Source: Streptomyces aurantiacus
Lineage (GTDB): Bacteria; Actinomycetota; Actinomycetes; Streptomycetales; Streptomycetaceae
Assembly (NCBI RefSeq): GCF_001418335.1
Contig: NZ_LIPP01000082.1
Span: 1-63,988, forward strand
Length of the DNA stretch: 63,988 bases
Direction: 5' to 3'
Below are positions 8,350-16,340 of the stretch, piece by piece (the stretch's first letter is position 1; every line of letters starts with the position of its first letter). The translations under genes were made by a program, and so were the position numbers. The notes beneath the pieces are model-generated. The model searched no databases, was not told the origin of the DNA, and worked only from the letters and a program-made list of their open reading frames with translations.

Positions 8350-9733
8350 GGGAGACCTCGCGGGAGTATTCGGTACGGAACATGCTGGTGGCCGAGTCGA
8401 CATCGACGACGTGGTTCAGGACGAACTCGTAGGCCGCCCCGCGGGGTGTCTCCGCCGGTGAGGTCGCGAAGGCGAAGCTGGGCAGGTACTCCATCTCCGG
8501 CAGCGGGAGATGCAGCATGAGCGGGTTGGCGACCTTGGCGATGGCGGTCGCGGTGGCCTGTGAGGGTGCGTTGACGACGAGCATGACGCCGACCTCCCGG
8601 GGCGGGGTGGAGTCGGGGTCGATGTCCTCCAGGATGGCGTTGTGTCCGTAGAGGCGGATGTCCAGGCCGTACTCGTCGTCGGTCAGTCCGAGGGTCTGAC
8701 CGACGCGGTCGGTGACGATGAGGCGCAGCAGGGCGGCCCAGCGGTCGATGTTGGCGGTGATGTACGGGTCGCGGATGCCGGTGAACGAGACGGTCTCGTA
8801 GCCGGTGACCTGGGCGCCTTCGAGTTTGATGGTGTGCTGTTCGGCGGGTTCGAAGCGCGATCCCTCGACGCGTACCCGGCGTTCGTCGAGTGCGGTGTAG
8901 GTGGCGTCGGAGACGTCCAGCGTGCCCGCGGGTTCCCGCATGCGGTAGGGGTTGGCCGTCTCGTACAGCATGTGTGCCGCGACCGAGAGGGGCGTGCAGG
9001 CGTTGGCCGCGGCGAGGGGTTCGATGACGAAGCCGTTGTGGTCGATGGTGGCGAAGACGCCGCCGGCCCGCGGGTCGGTGGTGCACTGTCCGCCGCATTC
9101 GACGACCTTGGCGGCGTGCCAGGCGGGTCCGCCCGGCATGCCGAGCATCATGGGTACCGCGGCGGCGAGTGCGGTGTCGGTGGCCCGCCCCGCGAGGATG
9201 ACCTGGGCGCCTGCCCGGATGGCTTCGACGAAGGGCTCGTGGCCCATCATGCCGACGATGTGCGTGCAGCTTTCCAGCGTTTCGGGCTGCAGGGGGCCGT
9301 GCGGGGCCAGCGGGTGCACCCGGCCCGCGTCGAGTTCTTCCTTGAGGAACGCGGCTTCCTGTTCGCTGTAGATCCGGGCGATCTTCAGGTCGAGGCCTTC
9401 CTCGGCCATGATCTGTTCCGCGATTCCGGCGACCCAGTCGACGCCCGAATCGGTGCCGCTGGTGCCGCAGGAGCCGACGATCAGGGGGATGTCCGCGGTG
9501 GCGGCTGCCTTGATGAGGATGCGCAGGTCACGGCGGACCGCGGCGGCGGTGGTCTTCGCGACAGCGGCGCCGAGGTAGTGGGGGCCGGAGTCGGTGGAGC
9601 CGCCGTCGATGGCGATGACGTCCGGGTCGAGTGCCAGGCCGCGCTCGATGGTCTCCGGGTCGAAGCCGGCGCCGAGCATGCCGGACGGCGCCAGGACTCC
9701 GACCCGTGCGACGGCTTCAGTGGACGGGGGCAT
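8342..9733 (-). CDS. AtuA-like (DUF1446) acyclic terpene utilization family protein
   Basis: 463-residue cytosolic protein of the AtuA/DUF1446 family, named after a protein needed for acyclic terpene catabolism in Pseudomonas. The catalytic role is not firmly known. Recognisable landmarks are AIDGGSTDSGPHYLG (about residues 42-56), LIVGSCGTSGTDSGV, the GRATDTALAA block and a Cys-rich VVECGGQCTTDPRAGGVF region. It overlaps the ATPase gene upstream by 17 bp and the DUF4387 gene downstream by 8 bp. The location inside an ABC importer and aldolase operon, and the absence of terpene genes nearby, suggest a hydroxycarboxylic acid substrate rather than a terpene. That is inference. Confidence 0.85.
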   Translation of the reverse strand: MPPSTEAVARVGVLAPSGMLGAGFDPETIERGLALDPDVIAIDGGSTDSGPHYLGAAVAKTTAAAVRRDLRILIKAAATADIPLIVGSCGTSGTDSGVDWVAGIAEQIMAEEGLDLKIARIYSEQEAAFLKEELDAGRVHPLAPHGPLQPETLESCTHIVGMMGHEPFVEAIRAGAQVILAGRATDTALAAAVPMMLGMPGGPAWHAAKVVECGGQCTTDPRAGGVFATIDHNGFVIEPLAAANACTPLSVAAHMLYETANPYRMREPAGTLDVSDATYTALDERRVRVEGSRFEPAEQHTIKLEGAQVTGYETVSFTGIRDPYITANIDRWAALLRLIVTDRVGQTLGLTDDEYGLDIRLYGHNAILEDIDPDSTPPREVGVMLVVNAPSQATATAIAKVANPLMLHLPLPEMEYLPSFAFATSPAETPRGAAYEFVLNHVVDVDSATSMFRTEYSREVSRA

Positions 9734-10832
9734 GGTGGTTCTCCTCGTGGCTATCGGCTTCCTCGTGGAAGATGCGGATGTCTTCCGGCGGAAGGCTGAC
9801 GGTGAGCTCGCCGGCGGCGGTCGGGCGCGTGGTGGTCACGATGACCGGGGTGCCGCCGATGCGGATGGTGTAGCGGTAGTGGTCACCGAGGTAGGCCTGG
9901 TTGTCGACCTTGGCGGTGAGTGTGTCGCCGAGCCGGCTCACGTCACCGCCGCCGCGGTGGATGTCGATGTTCTCGGGCCGTACGCAGATCCGCACCGGGC
10001 CGAGCCGCTTGTCGGTGTGCGGCACCTTGAGCGGCTCGCCGACGCCCTCGACGCGTATCACCGCATGGCTTCCGTCGGCCTCGACGACGGTGGCGGGCAG
10101 GATGTTCGCGGTTCCGACGAAGTCGGCGACGAACAGGTCGGCCGGGTGTTCGTAGATCTCGGTGGGGGTGCCGACCTGGCGTACCCTCCCCTGGTCCATG
10201 ACGGCGACGCGGTCGCTCACCGACAGGGCCTCGTCCTGGTCGTGCGTCACGAAGACCGTGGTGACGCCGACTTGGGACTGGAGCGTCTTGAGCCACTGCC
10301 GGGACCGGTCGCGCAGCTTGGCGTCGAGGTTCGAGAACGGCTCGTCCAGGAGCAGCATGTCGGGCGGATGCGCGAGCGCCCGCGCAAGCGCGACTCGTTG
10401 CTGCTGTCCGCCGGACAGCTCGTGGGGATAACGGCCGGCGTGGCGGCCCAGTTCGACGAGTTCCAGGACTTCCCGGACGCGGCTGTCGCGTTGTGCCTTG
10501 GGGGTCTTACGGAGCTTGAGGGGGTAGCCGACGTTCTGCGCGACCGACATGTGCGGCCAGATGGCGTAGGACTGGAACACCACTCCGCAATTGCGGTGCT
10601 CCGGTTCGACGTTGACGCGTTTGTGGTCGAAGACGACGCGGTCACCGAACGCGATGCTGCCGGAGTCGGGCTGATGCAGGCCGGCGATCGACCAGAGGGT
10701 GGTGGACTTTCCGCAGCCGCTGGGTCCCAGCAGGGTGAAGATCTCACCGTCCTCGACGGTCAGTGACACCTCGTGCAGAGCGGTGTGTCGGCTGAACTTC
10801 TTGGTGATCCCGTTCAGGTGGAGACTAGGCAC
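9717..10832 (-). CDS. ABC importer ATPase (Fe3+/polyamine/sulfate-type)
   Basis: 371-residue ATP-binding subunit of the FbpC/PotA type. Walker A is GPSGCGKSTTL (about residue 38), the signature motif is LSGGQQQRVALARAL, Walker B is MLLLDEPFSNLDAKLR, and the switch His is in VFVTHDQDEAL. A C-terminal TOBE-like regulatory domain follows (ICVRPENIDI, VTTTRPTAAGEL). The GTG start at 10832 overlaps the permease stop by 8 bp. With the permease and binding protein upstream, it forms a complete importer that feeds the AtuA/DUF4387/aldolase genes downstream. Confidence 0.93.
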   Translation of the reverse strand: MPSLHLNGITKKFSRHTALHEVSLTVEDGEIFTLLGPSGCGKSTTLWSIAGLHQPDSGSIAFGDRVVFDHKRVNVEPEHRNCGVVFQSYAIWPHMSVAQNVGYPLKLRKTPKAQRDSRVREVLELVELGRHAGRYPHELSGGQQQRVALARALAHPPDMLLLDEPFSNLDAKLRDRSRQWLKTLQSQVGVTTVFVTHDQDEALSVSDRVAVMDQGRVRQVGTPTEIYEHPADLFVADFVGTANILPATVVEADGSHAVIRVEGVGEPLKVPHTDKRLGPVRICVRPENIDIHRGGGDVSRLGDTLTAKVDNQAYLGDHYRYTIRIGGTPVIVTTTRPTAAGELTVSLPPEDIRIFHEEADSHEENHHAPVH

Positions 10833-12570
10833 GAGGACGCACCCCCAGCAGGGCGCGGCCCGCGCCAAGGACAACCAAGGTGATGACCATCTGGATGACT
10901 CCCAACGCGGCGACGGTCCCGCCGATGCTTGTCGCTGCGAGTTGCAGCATGGTGAGGCCGAGTACGGGAGTCTCGTCGGTGACGAGGAACACCGCCGGTT
11001 CGGCGTCGTTGAGCATGGCGACGAAAAGCAGCACGAACGAGGCGCCCATGGCGGGAGCGACGAGACGGAGGACGACGGTGCGCATGGCCGTCCACCACGT
11101 GGCGCCCGAGGTGCGGGCGGCGTTGTCCAGGTCGGCGCCGATACCGGCGAGCGCCGGGTAGAAGGCGCTGTAGCCGAGAGCGAGACTTCGGACGGCGAAC
11201 GCGATGCCGATGCCCCACAGGCTGGCGCGGATGGCTCCGGACCTGTCCAGGAGAGCGAAGCTCCAGAAGAACGCCATGCCGGTGACGAGCGCCGGCATCA
11301 TCCGCGGCCACAGCATGCCCTGTTGCAGGGAGCCGCGGAAGCGGAAACGGGAGCGATGTGCGATCACCGACAGCACCGCGATGGCAAGGGTCGTCAGAGC
11401 CCCGCCGACGGCGGCGATGAGGAGGCTGTTGATGATCGAGTTGGTGTAGAGCGGGTTCTCGAACACGGCGGAGAAGTTGCTGAGTGTCAGCACGCTCCAC
11501 GGTGAGATGAAGGGCGACAGGATGGAGGTGAACGCCGCGAGGAACACGCCCGCCAGTGGTACGACCACGAAGACGAGCAGGAAGAACGTGATCGCGGCGG
11601 CGATGAACCAGCGCGCGGGCCCCAGCTTGAGCACGCGGACGCCGGTGGGTTTCCCGGTGGTCGTGGTGAAGCGGGCGGTGTCCCCCACGAGCCGGTTGCG
11701 CAGTACGAGGAGTCCGGACACGGTGACGAGCAGGAACACCGCGCCGGCGGACACCAGGCCCTGCTGCGCGTCGTTGACCCAGTGGTCGTAGAGATACGTG
11801 GAGATCAGGCTGATCTTGCTGGAGAACCCCAGGACGAGTGGCAGCCCGAGGACTTCCATCGAGAGGGCGAAGACCAGCAACGCCGCATTCGTGATCGCGG
11901 GACGCATCAGAGGCAGGCTGACGGAGAGCAGACTGCGCAGCGGGCGGGCCCCCGACGTACGGGCGGCGTCCTCCAGGGAGGGGTCGATCGACAGCAGCGT
12001 GCCGCGGCACAGCAGGAAGACCGTGGGTGAGGCCACGCTCATGGCGACCATGGCCATGCCGGGGATGCTGTAGAGGTTGACCGGCATGCTCAGGAAGGTG
12101 TTGGTCTCCAGCCATGAGGACGCGAAGCCGGCCGGGGTCCACATGGCGGCCCAGCCGATGATGAGTACCAGGCCGGGCAGGGCGATCGGCACGAGCAGGA
12201 ACGTCGTCAGGACACGGCGCCCGGGAATGTCGGTGCGGGTGAGGAACACCGCACATCCCACACCGATCAGAATCGATCCGACGGTGTTGAGGGCGGCGAA
12301 CAGTACCGAGTTGGTGACCGCGGTCCACCAACTGCGGTCGGTGAGCAGTGCGTCGAAGTTGTCCCAGGTCAGCTGCCCGCCCGATTCGTACAGGGGGGTC
12401 GACCACACCGAGGCGGCCACGACCGGGACCACCGATCCGACGATGACCAGCAGCGCGAGGGCCCACAGGACGTAGTGACTCGCGTTGGTCGTCAGCCACC
12501 GCCGGCGGGGTGGCTGTCCCGGTGGTGGAGGGGTACGGCCCGGTGGCGGCCGCAGTTGGGTGGTGCTCAT
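10825..12570 (-). CDS. ABC importer permease, two fused domains (FbpB-like)
   Basis: 581-residue integral membrane protein with about 12 TM segments in two homologous halves, as in Fe3+/FbpB-type fused permeases. Each half carries an EAA-like coupling loop: EDAARTSGARPLRS near residue 225 and DNAARTSGATWWTA near residue 490. A Pro-rich cytosolic N-terminus precedes TM1. The ATG at 12570 overlaps the binding-protein stop in an ATGA, showing coupling. FbpB-type permeases also transport organic acids, thiamine and phosphonates, so iron should not be assumed. Confidence 0.92.
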   Translation of the reverse strand: MSTTQLRPPPGRTPPPPGQPPRRRWLTTNASHYVLWALALLVIVGSVVPVVAASVWSTPLYESGGQLTWDNFDALLTDRSWWTAVTNSVLFAALNTVGSILIGVGCAVFLTRTDIPGRRVLTTFLLVPIALPGLVLIIGWAAMWTPAGFASSWLETNTFLSMPVNLYSIPGMAMVAMSVASPTVFLLCRGTLLSIDPSLEDAARTSGARPLRSLLSVSLPLMRPAITNAALLVFALSMEVLGLPLVLGFSSKISLISTYLYDHWVNDAQQGLVSAGAVFLLVTVSGLLVLRNRLVGDTARFTTTTGKPTGVRVLKLGPARWFIAAAITFFLLVFVVVPLAGVFLAAFTSILSPFISPWSVLTLSNFSAVFENPLYTNSIINSLLIAAVGGALTTLAIAVLSVIAHRSRFRFRGSLQQGMLWPRMMPALVTGMAFFWSFALLDRSGAIRASLWGIGIAFAVRSLALGYSAFYPALAGIGADLDNAARTSGATWWTAMRTVVLRLVAPAMGASFVLLFVAMLNDAEPAVFLVTDETPVLGLTMLQLAATSIGGTVAALGVIQMVITLVVLGAGRALLGVRPRA

Positions 12571-13688
12571 CGGTCGTACGCCTTCTTCCAGCGATCGATG
12601 ATCGCCGGCTTGTCCTTGACGATGTCCTTGGGATAACCGCCGAGCATCATGTTGTCGGCGCCGACGACCTCTTCGATGGCCGGCACCCCGTAGGCACACT
12701 TGACTCCCTCGCGATACGGAGTGAATCCGCCCTTGCAGGCGGCTTCCTGTCCTTCGACCGACAGCAGGAAGTTCACGAAGACCTTCCCCGCGTCGGGCGA
12801 ACTCGCCTTCTTGGTGACGGCGACACCCCTCGGAAGCAGCGGCGTTCCGTCCGTCAGGTACGTGTAGTTGAGGATCTTCCCTGCCTCCTCACCTTCGATC
12901 AGCGCTCGGACCGAACCGGACACGAAATACGTGGCCTGGTACTGCCCTTGGGCCAGCTTCTGCATCAGGTTGCCGTTGCCCGACTCGACACCGGTGTTCG
13001 GGCCCAGGGCTTCGATGTTCTTCCACCCGGCTTCGCCGTGTTCGGCGGTGTAGTTGCTGACGGCGCCGAAGGACTGGGAATTGCTGATGTCGGTGGCTCC
13101 GACTTTCCCTTTGATGGACTTGGACAGCTCGGCGAGGGACGTGAGGTCCTTGGGCTGCTTGTCCTTGGGAATGAGCGCGGTGTTGTAGACGGCGACGAGC
13201 GGATCCTCCGACATGGCGACCACGCCGGGGGCGAGCCGTGCGTAGTCGGGGAGGTGCTTGAGGTTCGGGTCGGTGTAGTCGAGGACATTGCCCTTGCCGA
13301 CGAATTTCAGTACCTCGACCGCGTCCGTGGCCATGACGACGTCCGCGGTGCGCACGCCCGTGGCGGATTCCGTGGCGTAGCGCTGGAAGGTCTGGGTGTC
13401 GTTCATGTTCAGCACGCGCACCTTGATGCCGGCGTACTTCGCCTCGAAGGCCTTGGTGAGCGGCGCCATCTGATCGGCGTCCGCGTTGGTGTAGAGGAGG
13501 ACCGATCCCTGCTTCTTGGCCTTGGCGATCGTCGCCGCGTCGAGCGGCGTGACGGGCGCCGCCTTGCCCACATCGACCGAGGACGTCGGTGTCGCCGACC
13601 CGTTGGTGTCCGCGGAGCCTCCGCACGCGGTCAGAACGACCGCGCAGGCAGCCGCCAAGGCGCAAGCTCTGGAGAGCGAGATCATCAT
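12567..13688 (-). CDS. ABC transporter substrate-binding lipoprotein (AfuA/FbpA-like)
   Basis: 373-residue exported binding protein. The signal peptide ends in the lipobox VLTACGG (Cys about residue 22), so it is predicted to be anchored to the outer face of the membrane. The mature part has the extracellular solute-binding family 1 fold (VLLYTNADADQMAPLTKAFE ... GIKVRVLNM). GGAGG lies 4 nt before the ATG at 13688 and 7 nt before the ATG at 13685, so either could be used. It is the first gene of the ABC/AtuA/DUF4387/aldolase operon. It is preceded by an operator 13 bp upstream and a repressible promoter about 270 bp upstream. Confidence 0.92.
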   Translation of the reverse strand: MMISLSRACALAAACAVVLTACGGSADTNGSATPTSSVDVGKAAPVTPLDAATIAKAKKQGSVLLYTNADADQMAPLTKAFEAKYAGIKVRVLNMNDTQTFQRYATESATGVRTADVVMATDAVEVLKFVGKGNVLDYTDPNLKHLPDYARLAPGVVAMSEDPLVAVYNTALIPKDKQPKDLTSLAELSKSIKGKVGATDISNSQSFGAVSNYTAEHGEAGWKNIEALGPNTGVESGNGNLMQKLAQGQYQATYFVSGSVRALIEGEEAGKILNYTYLTDGTPLLPRGVAVTKKASSPDAGKVFVNFLLSVEGQEAACKGGFTPYREGVKCAYGVPAIEEVVGADNMMLGGYPKDIVKDKPAIIDRWKKAYDR

Positions 13689-13700
13689 TGATCCTCCACT

Positions 13701-13713
13701 ATTTGCTATAGCA
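13701..13713. promoter_or_regulatory. GntR-type operator O1 in the SBP leader
   Basis: ATTTGCTATAGCA contains the perfect palindrome TGCTATAGCA (13704-13713), next to the ribosome binding site of the binding-protein gene. The degenerate TGCTGTAG at 13718-13725 may be a second weak copy. The same element occurs at 13969, 18699 and 19511. A regulator bound here could block elongation. Confidence 0.6.
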
Positions 13714-13960
13714 CTGATGCTGTAGGGAATCGGCCAACTTCTCCGTGGGATGCGGCCGGATCAGTGCGTCGCGCGGGCGACATGCTGAGGGCGTCCGGCT
13801 GCGAGTACGCGGTCCTCGATGGGGGTCGACCCCTGACCGGACTGCATTGACTCTGGGCGGGTGAGCGGCATGGCAAGTGCCCCTCGGCCGCCTTACGCCG
13901 CTCTGCCTCCGGGTGACTGCGGCAGGTGACGAGCGCTGCATTCCGGCCCCTATGACAAAG

Positions 13961-13988
13961 ATGGTATTTGCTACAGCAGGATTGTCAA
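13961..13988 (-). promoter_or_regulatory. Leftward promoter with operator O2 for the ABC/AtuA operon
   Basis: On the minus strand TTGACA (13988-13983), a 16-bp spacer and TACCAT (13966-13961) form a promoter. The spacer contains TGCTGTAGCA (13978-13969). The layout is almost base-for-base the same as the promoter in front of the GntR gene at 18689-18716. Transcription would start near 13954 and give a leader of about 265 nt before the binding-protein gene. The rest of 13689-14066 shows no convincing gene; an Arg-rich 80-codon frame there looks like chance. Confidence 0.65.
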
Positions 13989-14066
13989 CCAGTTGCGCCG
14001 AGCCAAAACCGCGGCGGGCTTCAGGCGACGGTGCGCGCGGCGACGGGGCGTGGGTCGTCGGACGGG

Positions 14067-15509
14067 TCAGCTCTCGCGGGGAGCATGCGGCAGCCGGATG
14101 GTGACAGTGGTGCCGACGCCCACTTCCGACCGCACATGGACCTGGCCGTGGTGCGCGTGCACGATCGCTTCCACGATGGCCAGGCCGAGACCCGAACCGC
14201 CGTAGGCGCGGCTGCGGCTGGCCTCGGCGCGCCAGAAGCGCTCGAAGACCCGTGGCAGGTCCTGCGGGGAGATGCCGGGGCCGTTGTCGACGACACGCAG
14301 GTGTACGGCGTCACGGTCCCGGACGATGTCGACCCGTACGGCGGTCCGGGCGGGCGTGTGCTGGACGGCGTTGCCCACGAGGTTGCGTACGACCTGTTGC
14401 AGGCGGTGGGCGTCGCCGACGACGGGGGCGGACGGTGCGGGTGACATGGTGATGCCGCGTCGGGGATAGATGATCTGGGCGTCCTCGACGACGTCGGCGG
14501 CCAGCCCGGTGAGGTCGACGTCCTGCTGCTCGACGGGCCGGCCGGCGTCCAGGCGTGCCAGCAGGGCGAGGTCTTCGACGAGCAGGCGCATCCGGCCCAC
14601 TTCGTTCTCGATGTGCTCAAGCGCTGTTTCCAGGGCCGGCCCCGAGATGCCGCCCTGACGGTGCAGGTCGAGCCAGCCGGAGATCGTGGACAGCGGGGTG
14701 CGCAGCTCGTGGGAGGTGTCGGCCGCCAGTGAGCGCACGGTGGCCTCCGCGCGGGCCTGGGCGTCGAAGGCCCGGTTGACGGCTTCGGCGAGCCGGCCGG
14801 CTTCGCTGCCGTTGCGGGTGGTCGGCAGTCGCTCCGTGAGGTGGCCCTCGGCGATGGCGTCGGCGGTACGGGCCATGCGGGCCAGCGGCCGCAGCCCGAG
14901 GCGCAGGACGAGGACGGCGAGTCCCAGCAGGAGGAGCAGTGCGCCGCCGACCAGGGCGACCTGGCGTTTGATGAGTGCGCTGATGGTGATGTCGTCGACG
15001 GAGGTGTCGATGGTGAGGACGAGCGCGGCGGGTGCCAGGACACCCTGGCCGGGTCCGCGGTCGACCGTGAGCCCAGGGCTGGGAACACGGATCGCCGCGA
15101 GACCGGGCTGCTCGTCGTGCCCGTCATACCTGACGATGGTGCCGGCCGGCACGGTCGAGCTGAGTTCGGTGACCGCTCCGGCCGCGACGGACGCCGAACC
15201 GGTACTCAGCAGGACCTTGTTGTCCTCGCCCACGACGACGAGGCCCAGCGGAGGTCCGAGGAGTGTGCCGAGTTGATCGGCGTCGGCGGTCTGTGGCCCT
15301 CGCTCGATGACCTCCTTGAACCGGTCGGCACTGGTTTCGAGAGTGTTCTCGTAACGCCTGTCCAGGAAGTCCTCCAGGAGGAAGGCACTGATGACGGCAC
15401 TGGCCGTCAGACCGCACACGAGCAGGGCGGCCAGGCCGACGAGCAGCCGCAGGCGGACACTGGAGAAGGACCACGTACGGCGGAGGCCACGGAGGCCACG
15501 GAGCTTCAC
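14067..15509 (-). CDS. Sensor histidine kinase
   Basis: 480-residue membrane sensor kinase. It has a short cytosolic N-terminus, TM1 (about 22-45), an extracytoplasmic sensing region of about 140 residues, TM2 (about 186-208), HAMP, a DHp domain with the phosphorylated His in AADTSHELRTPLS, and a catalytic domain. The catalytic domain shows the N box VRNLVGNAVQHTP, G1 VVDNGPGI, F box VFERFWRAE and G2 GGSGLGLAIV. The GTG start overlaps the response regulator stop by 4 bp (GTGA). The pair is downstream of the MMPL exporter on the same strand, so it may sense a stress handled by that exporter. The signal is unknown. Confidence 0.95.
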   Translation of the reverse strand: MKLRGLRGLRRTWSFSSVRLRLLVGLAALLVCGLTASAVISAFLLEDFLDRRYENTLETSADRFKEVIERGPQTADADQLGTLLGPPLGLVVVGEDNKVLLSTGSASVAAGAVTELSSTVPAGTIVRYDGHDEQPGLAAIRVPSPGLTVDRGPGQGVLAPAALVLTIDTSVDDITISALIKRQVALVGGALLLLLGLAVLVLRLGLRPLARMARTADAIAEGHLTERLPTTRNGSEAGRLAEAVNRAFDAQARAEATVRSLAADTSHELRTPLSTISGWLDLHRQGGISGPALETALEHIENEVGRMRLLVEDLALLARLDAGRPVEQQDVDLTGLAADVVEDAQIIYPRRGITMSPAPSAPVVGDAHRLQQVVRNLVGNAVQHTPARTAVRVDIVRDRDAVHLRVVDNGPGISPQDLPRVFERFWRAEASRSRAYGGSGLGLAIVEAIVHAHHGQVHVRSEVGVGTTVTIRLPHAPRES

Positions 15510-16225
15510 CGGTGGGCCTGCTCCCGGAGGGTGTAGCCGACGCCCCGGACCGTGTGCAGCAGCGGCGTGTTGCCCTGGTCGACCTTGCGGCGGAGGTTGG
15601 AGACGAAGCGCTCGACGACGACGGTGTCTCCGCCGAAGTCGTAACTCCAGACGGCTTCGAGGATCTGTGCGCGGGAGAGCACCTGGCCCTGGTGGCTCAA
15701 CAGGTAGTGCAGCAGGCGGTATTCGGTGGGCGAGAGTTCGAGGAGCCGGCCCGCGCGGCGGACCTCGTGACGGGGGTCGTCCATCACGAGGTCCGCGCAG
15801 CGCAGCGGTGTCTCCTCGGCGGCCGGAGCGCCGCTGCGGGCGCGCCGGAGGAGGGCCTGGAGGCGGGCGCCGACCTCGACGACGCTGAAGGGTTTGGTGA
15901 CGTAGTCGTCGCCGCCCAGGCGCAGTCCCCGTACGCGGTCCTCGATCGCGTCCCGTGCGGTGAGGAAGAGGACCGGCACGTCGATGGCGCGGTCGCGCAG
16001 CAGTTGGAGGATCTCGAAGCCGTCGGCGCCCGGGAGCATGACGTCGAGCACGATGACGTCCGGGGGCCGGCGGGCGACCTGCTCAAGGGCTTCGGTCAGG
16101 TCGCCCGCCACGTCGACCTCGAACCCGGCGAATCCGAGGGCCGAGATCAGCAGGCGCCTGATACCGGGGTCGTCATCGATGACAAGCACACGGTCCGTGG
16201 TTCCCGGTGCGTCGATGGCGTTCAT
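15506..16225 (-). CDS. OmpR/PhoB-family response regulator
   Basis: 239-residue DNA-binding response regulator. In the receiver domain, the acidic pocket is VIDDDPG (about 16-22), the phospho-acceptor Asp61 is in VIVLDVMLPGADG, and the conserved Lys is in YVTKPFS. The C-terminal winged helix shows ELSPTEYRLLHYLL and VVVERFVSNLRRKVD. The ATG at 16225 has AGGAG five nucleotides upstream. It is translationally coupled to the histidine kinase. It probably acts on direct-repeat sites such as those upstream of the MMPL gene (18570-18660). Confidence 0.95.
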   Translation of the reverse strand: MNAIDAPGTTDRVLVIDDDPGIRRLLISALGFAGFEVDVAGDLTEALEQVARRPPDVIVLDVMLPGADGFEILQLLRDRAIDVPVLFLTARDAIEDRVRGLRLGGDDYVTKPFSVVEVGARLQALLRRARSGAPAAEETPLRCADLVMDDPRHEVRRAGRLLELSPTEYRLLHYLLSHQGQVLSRAQILEAVWSYDFGGDTVVVERFVSNLRRKVDQGNTPLLHTVRGVGYTLREQAHR

Positions 16226-16340
16226 ACGTGCTCCTTGTACGGGCGGGACGGGCGGGACGGGCTGCCCGACGTCCACCGCTTCCGCCTGCACGGCGGCGGA
16301 GGCGAGGTATGTCCCGGTATCAGTTCGGCAGTTCATTGCA

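Noticed and set aside
13699..13941. 80-codon Arg-rich frame between the ABC promoter and the binding-protein gene
   Set aside because: It lies within the predicted transcript, but it lacks a convincing ribosome binding site, is of biased composition and ends inside the operator. It is more likely untranslated leader.
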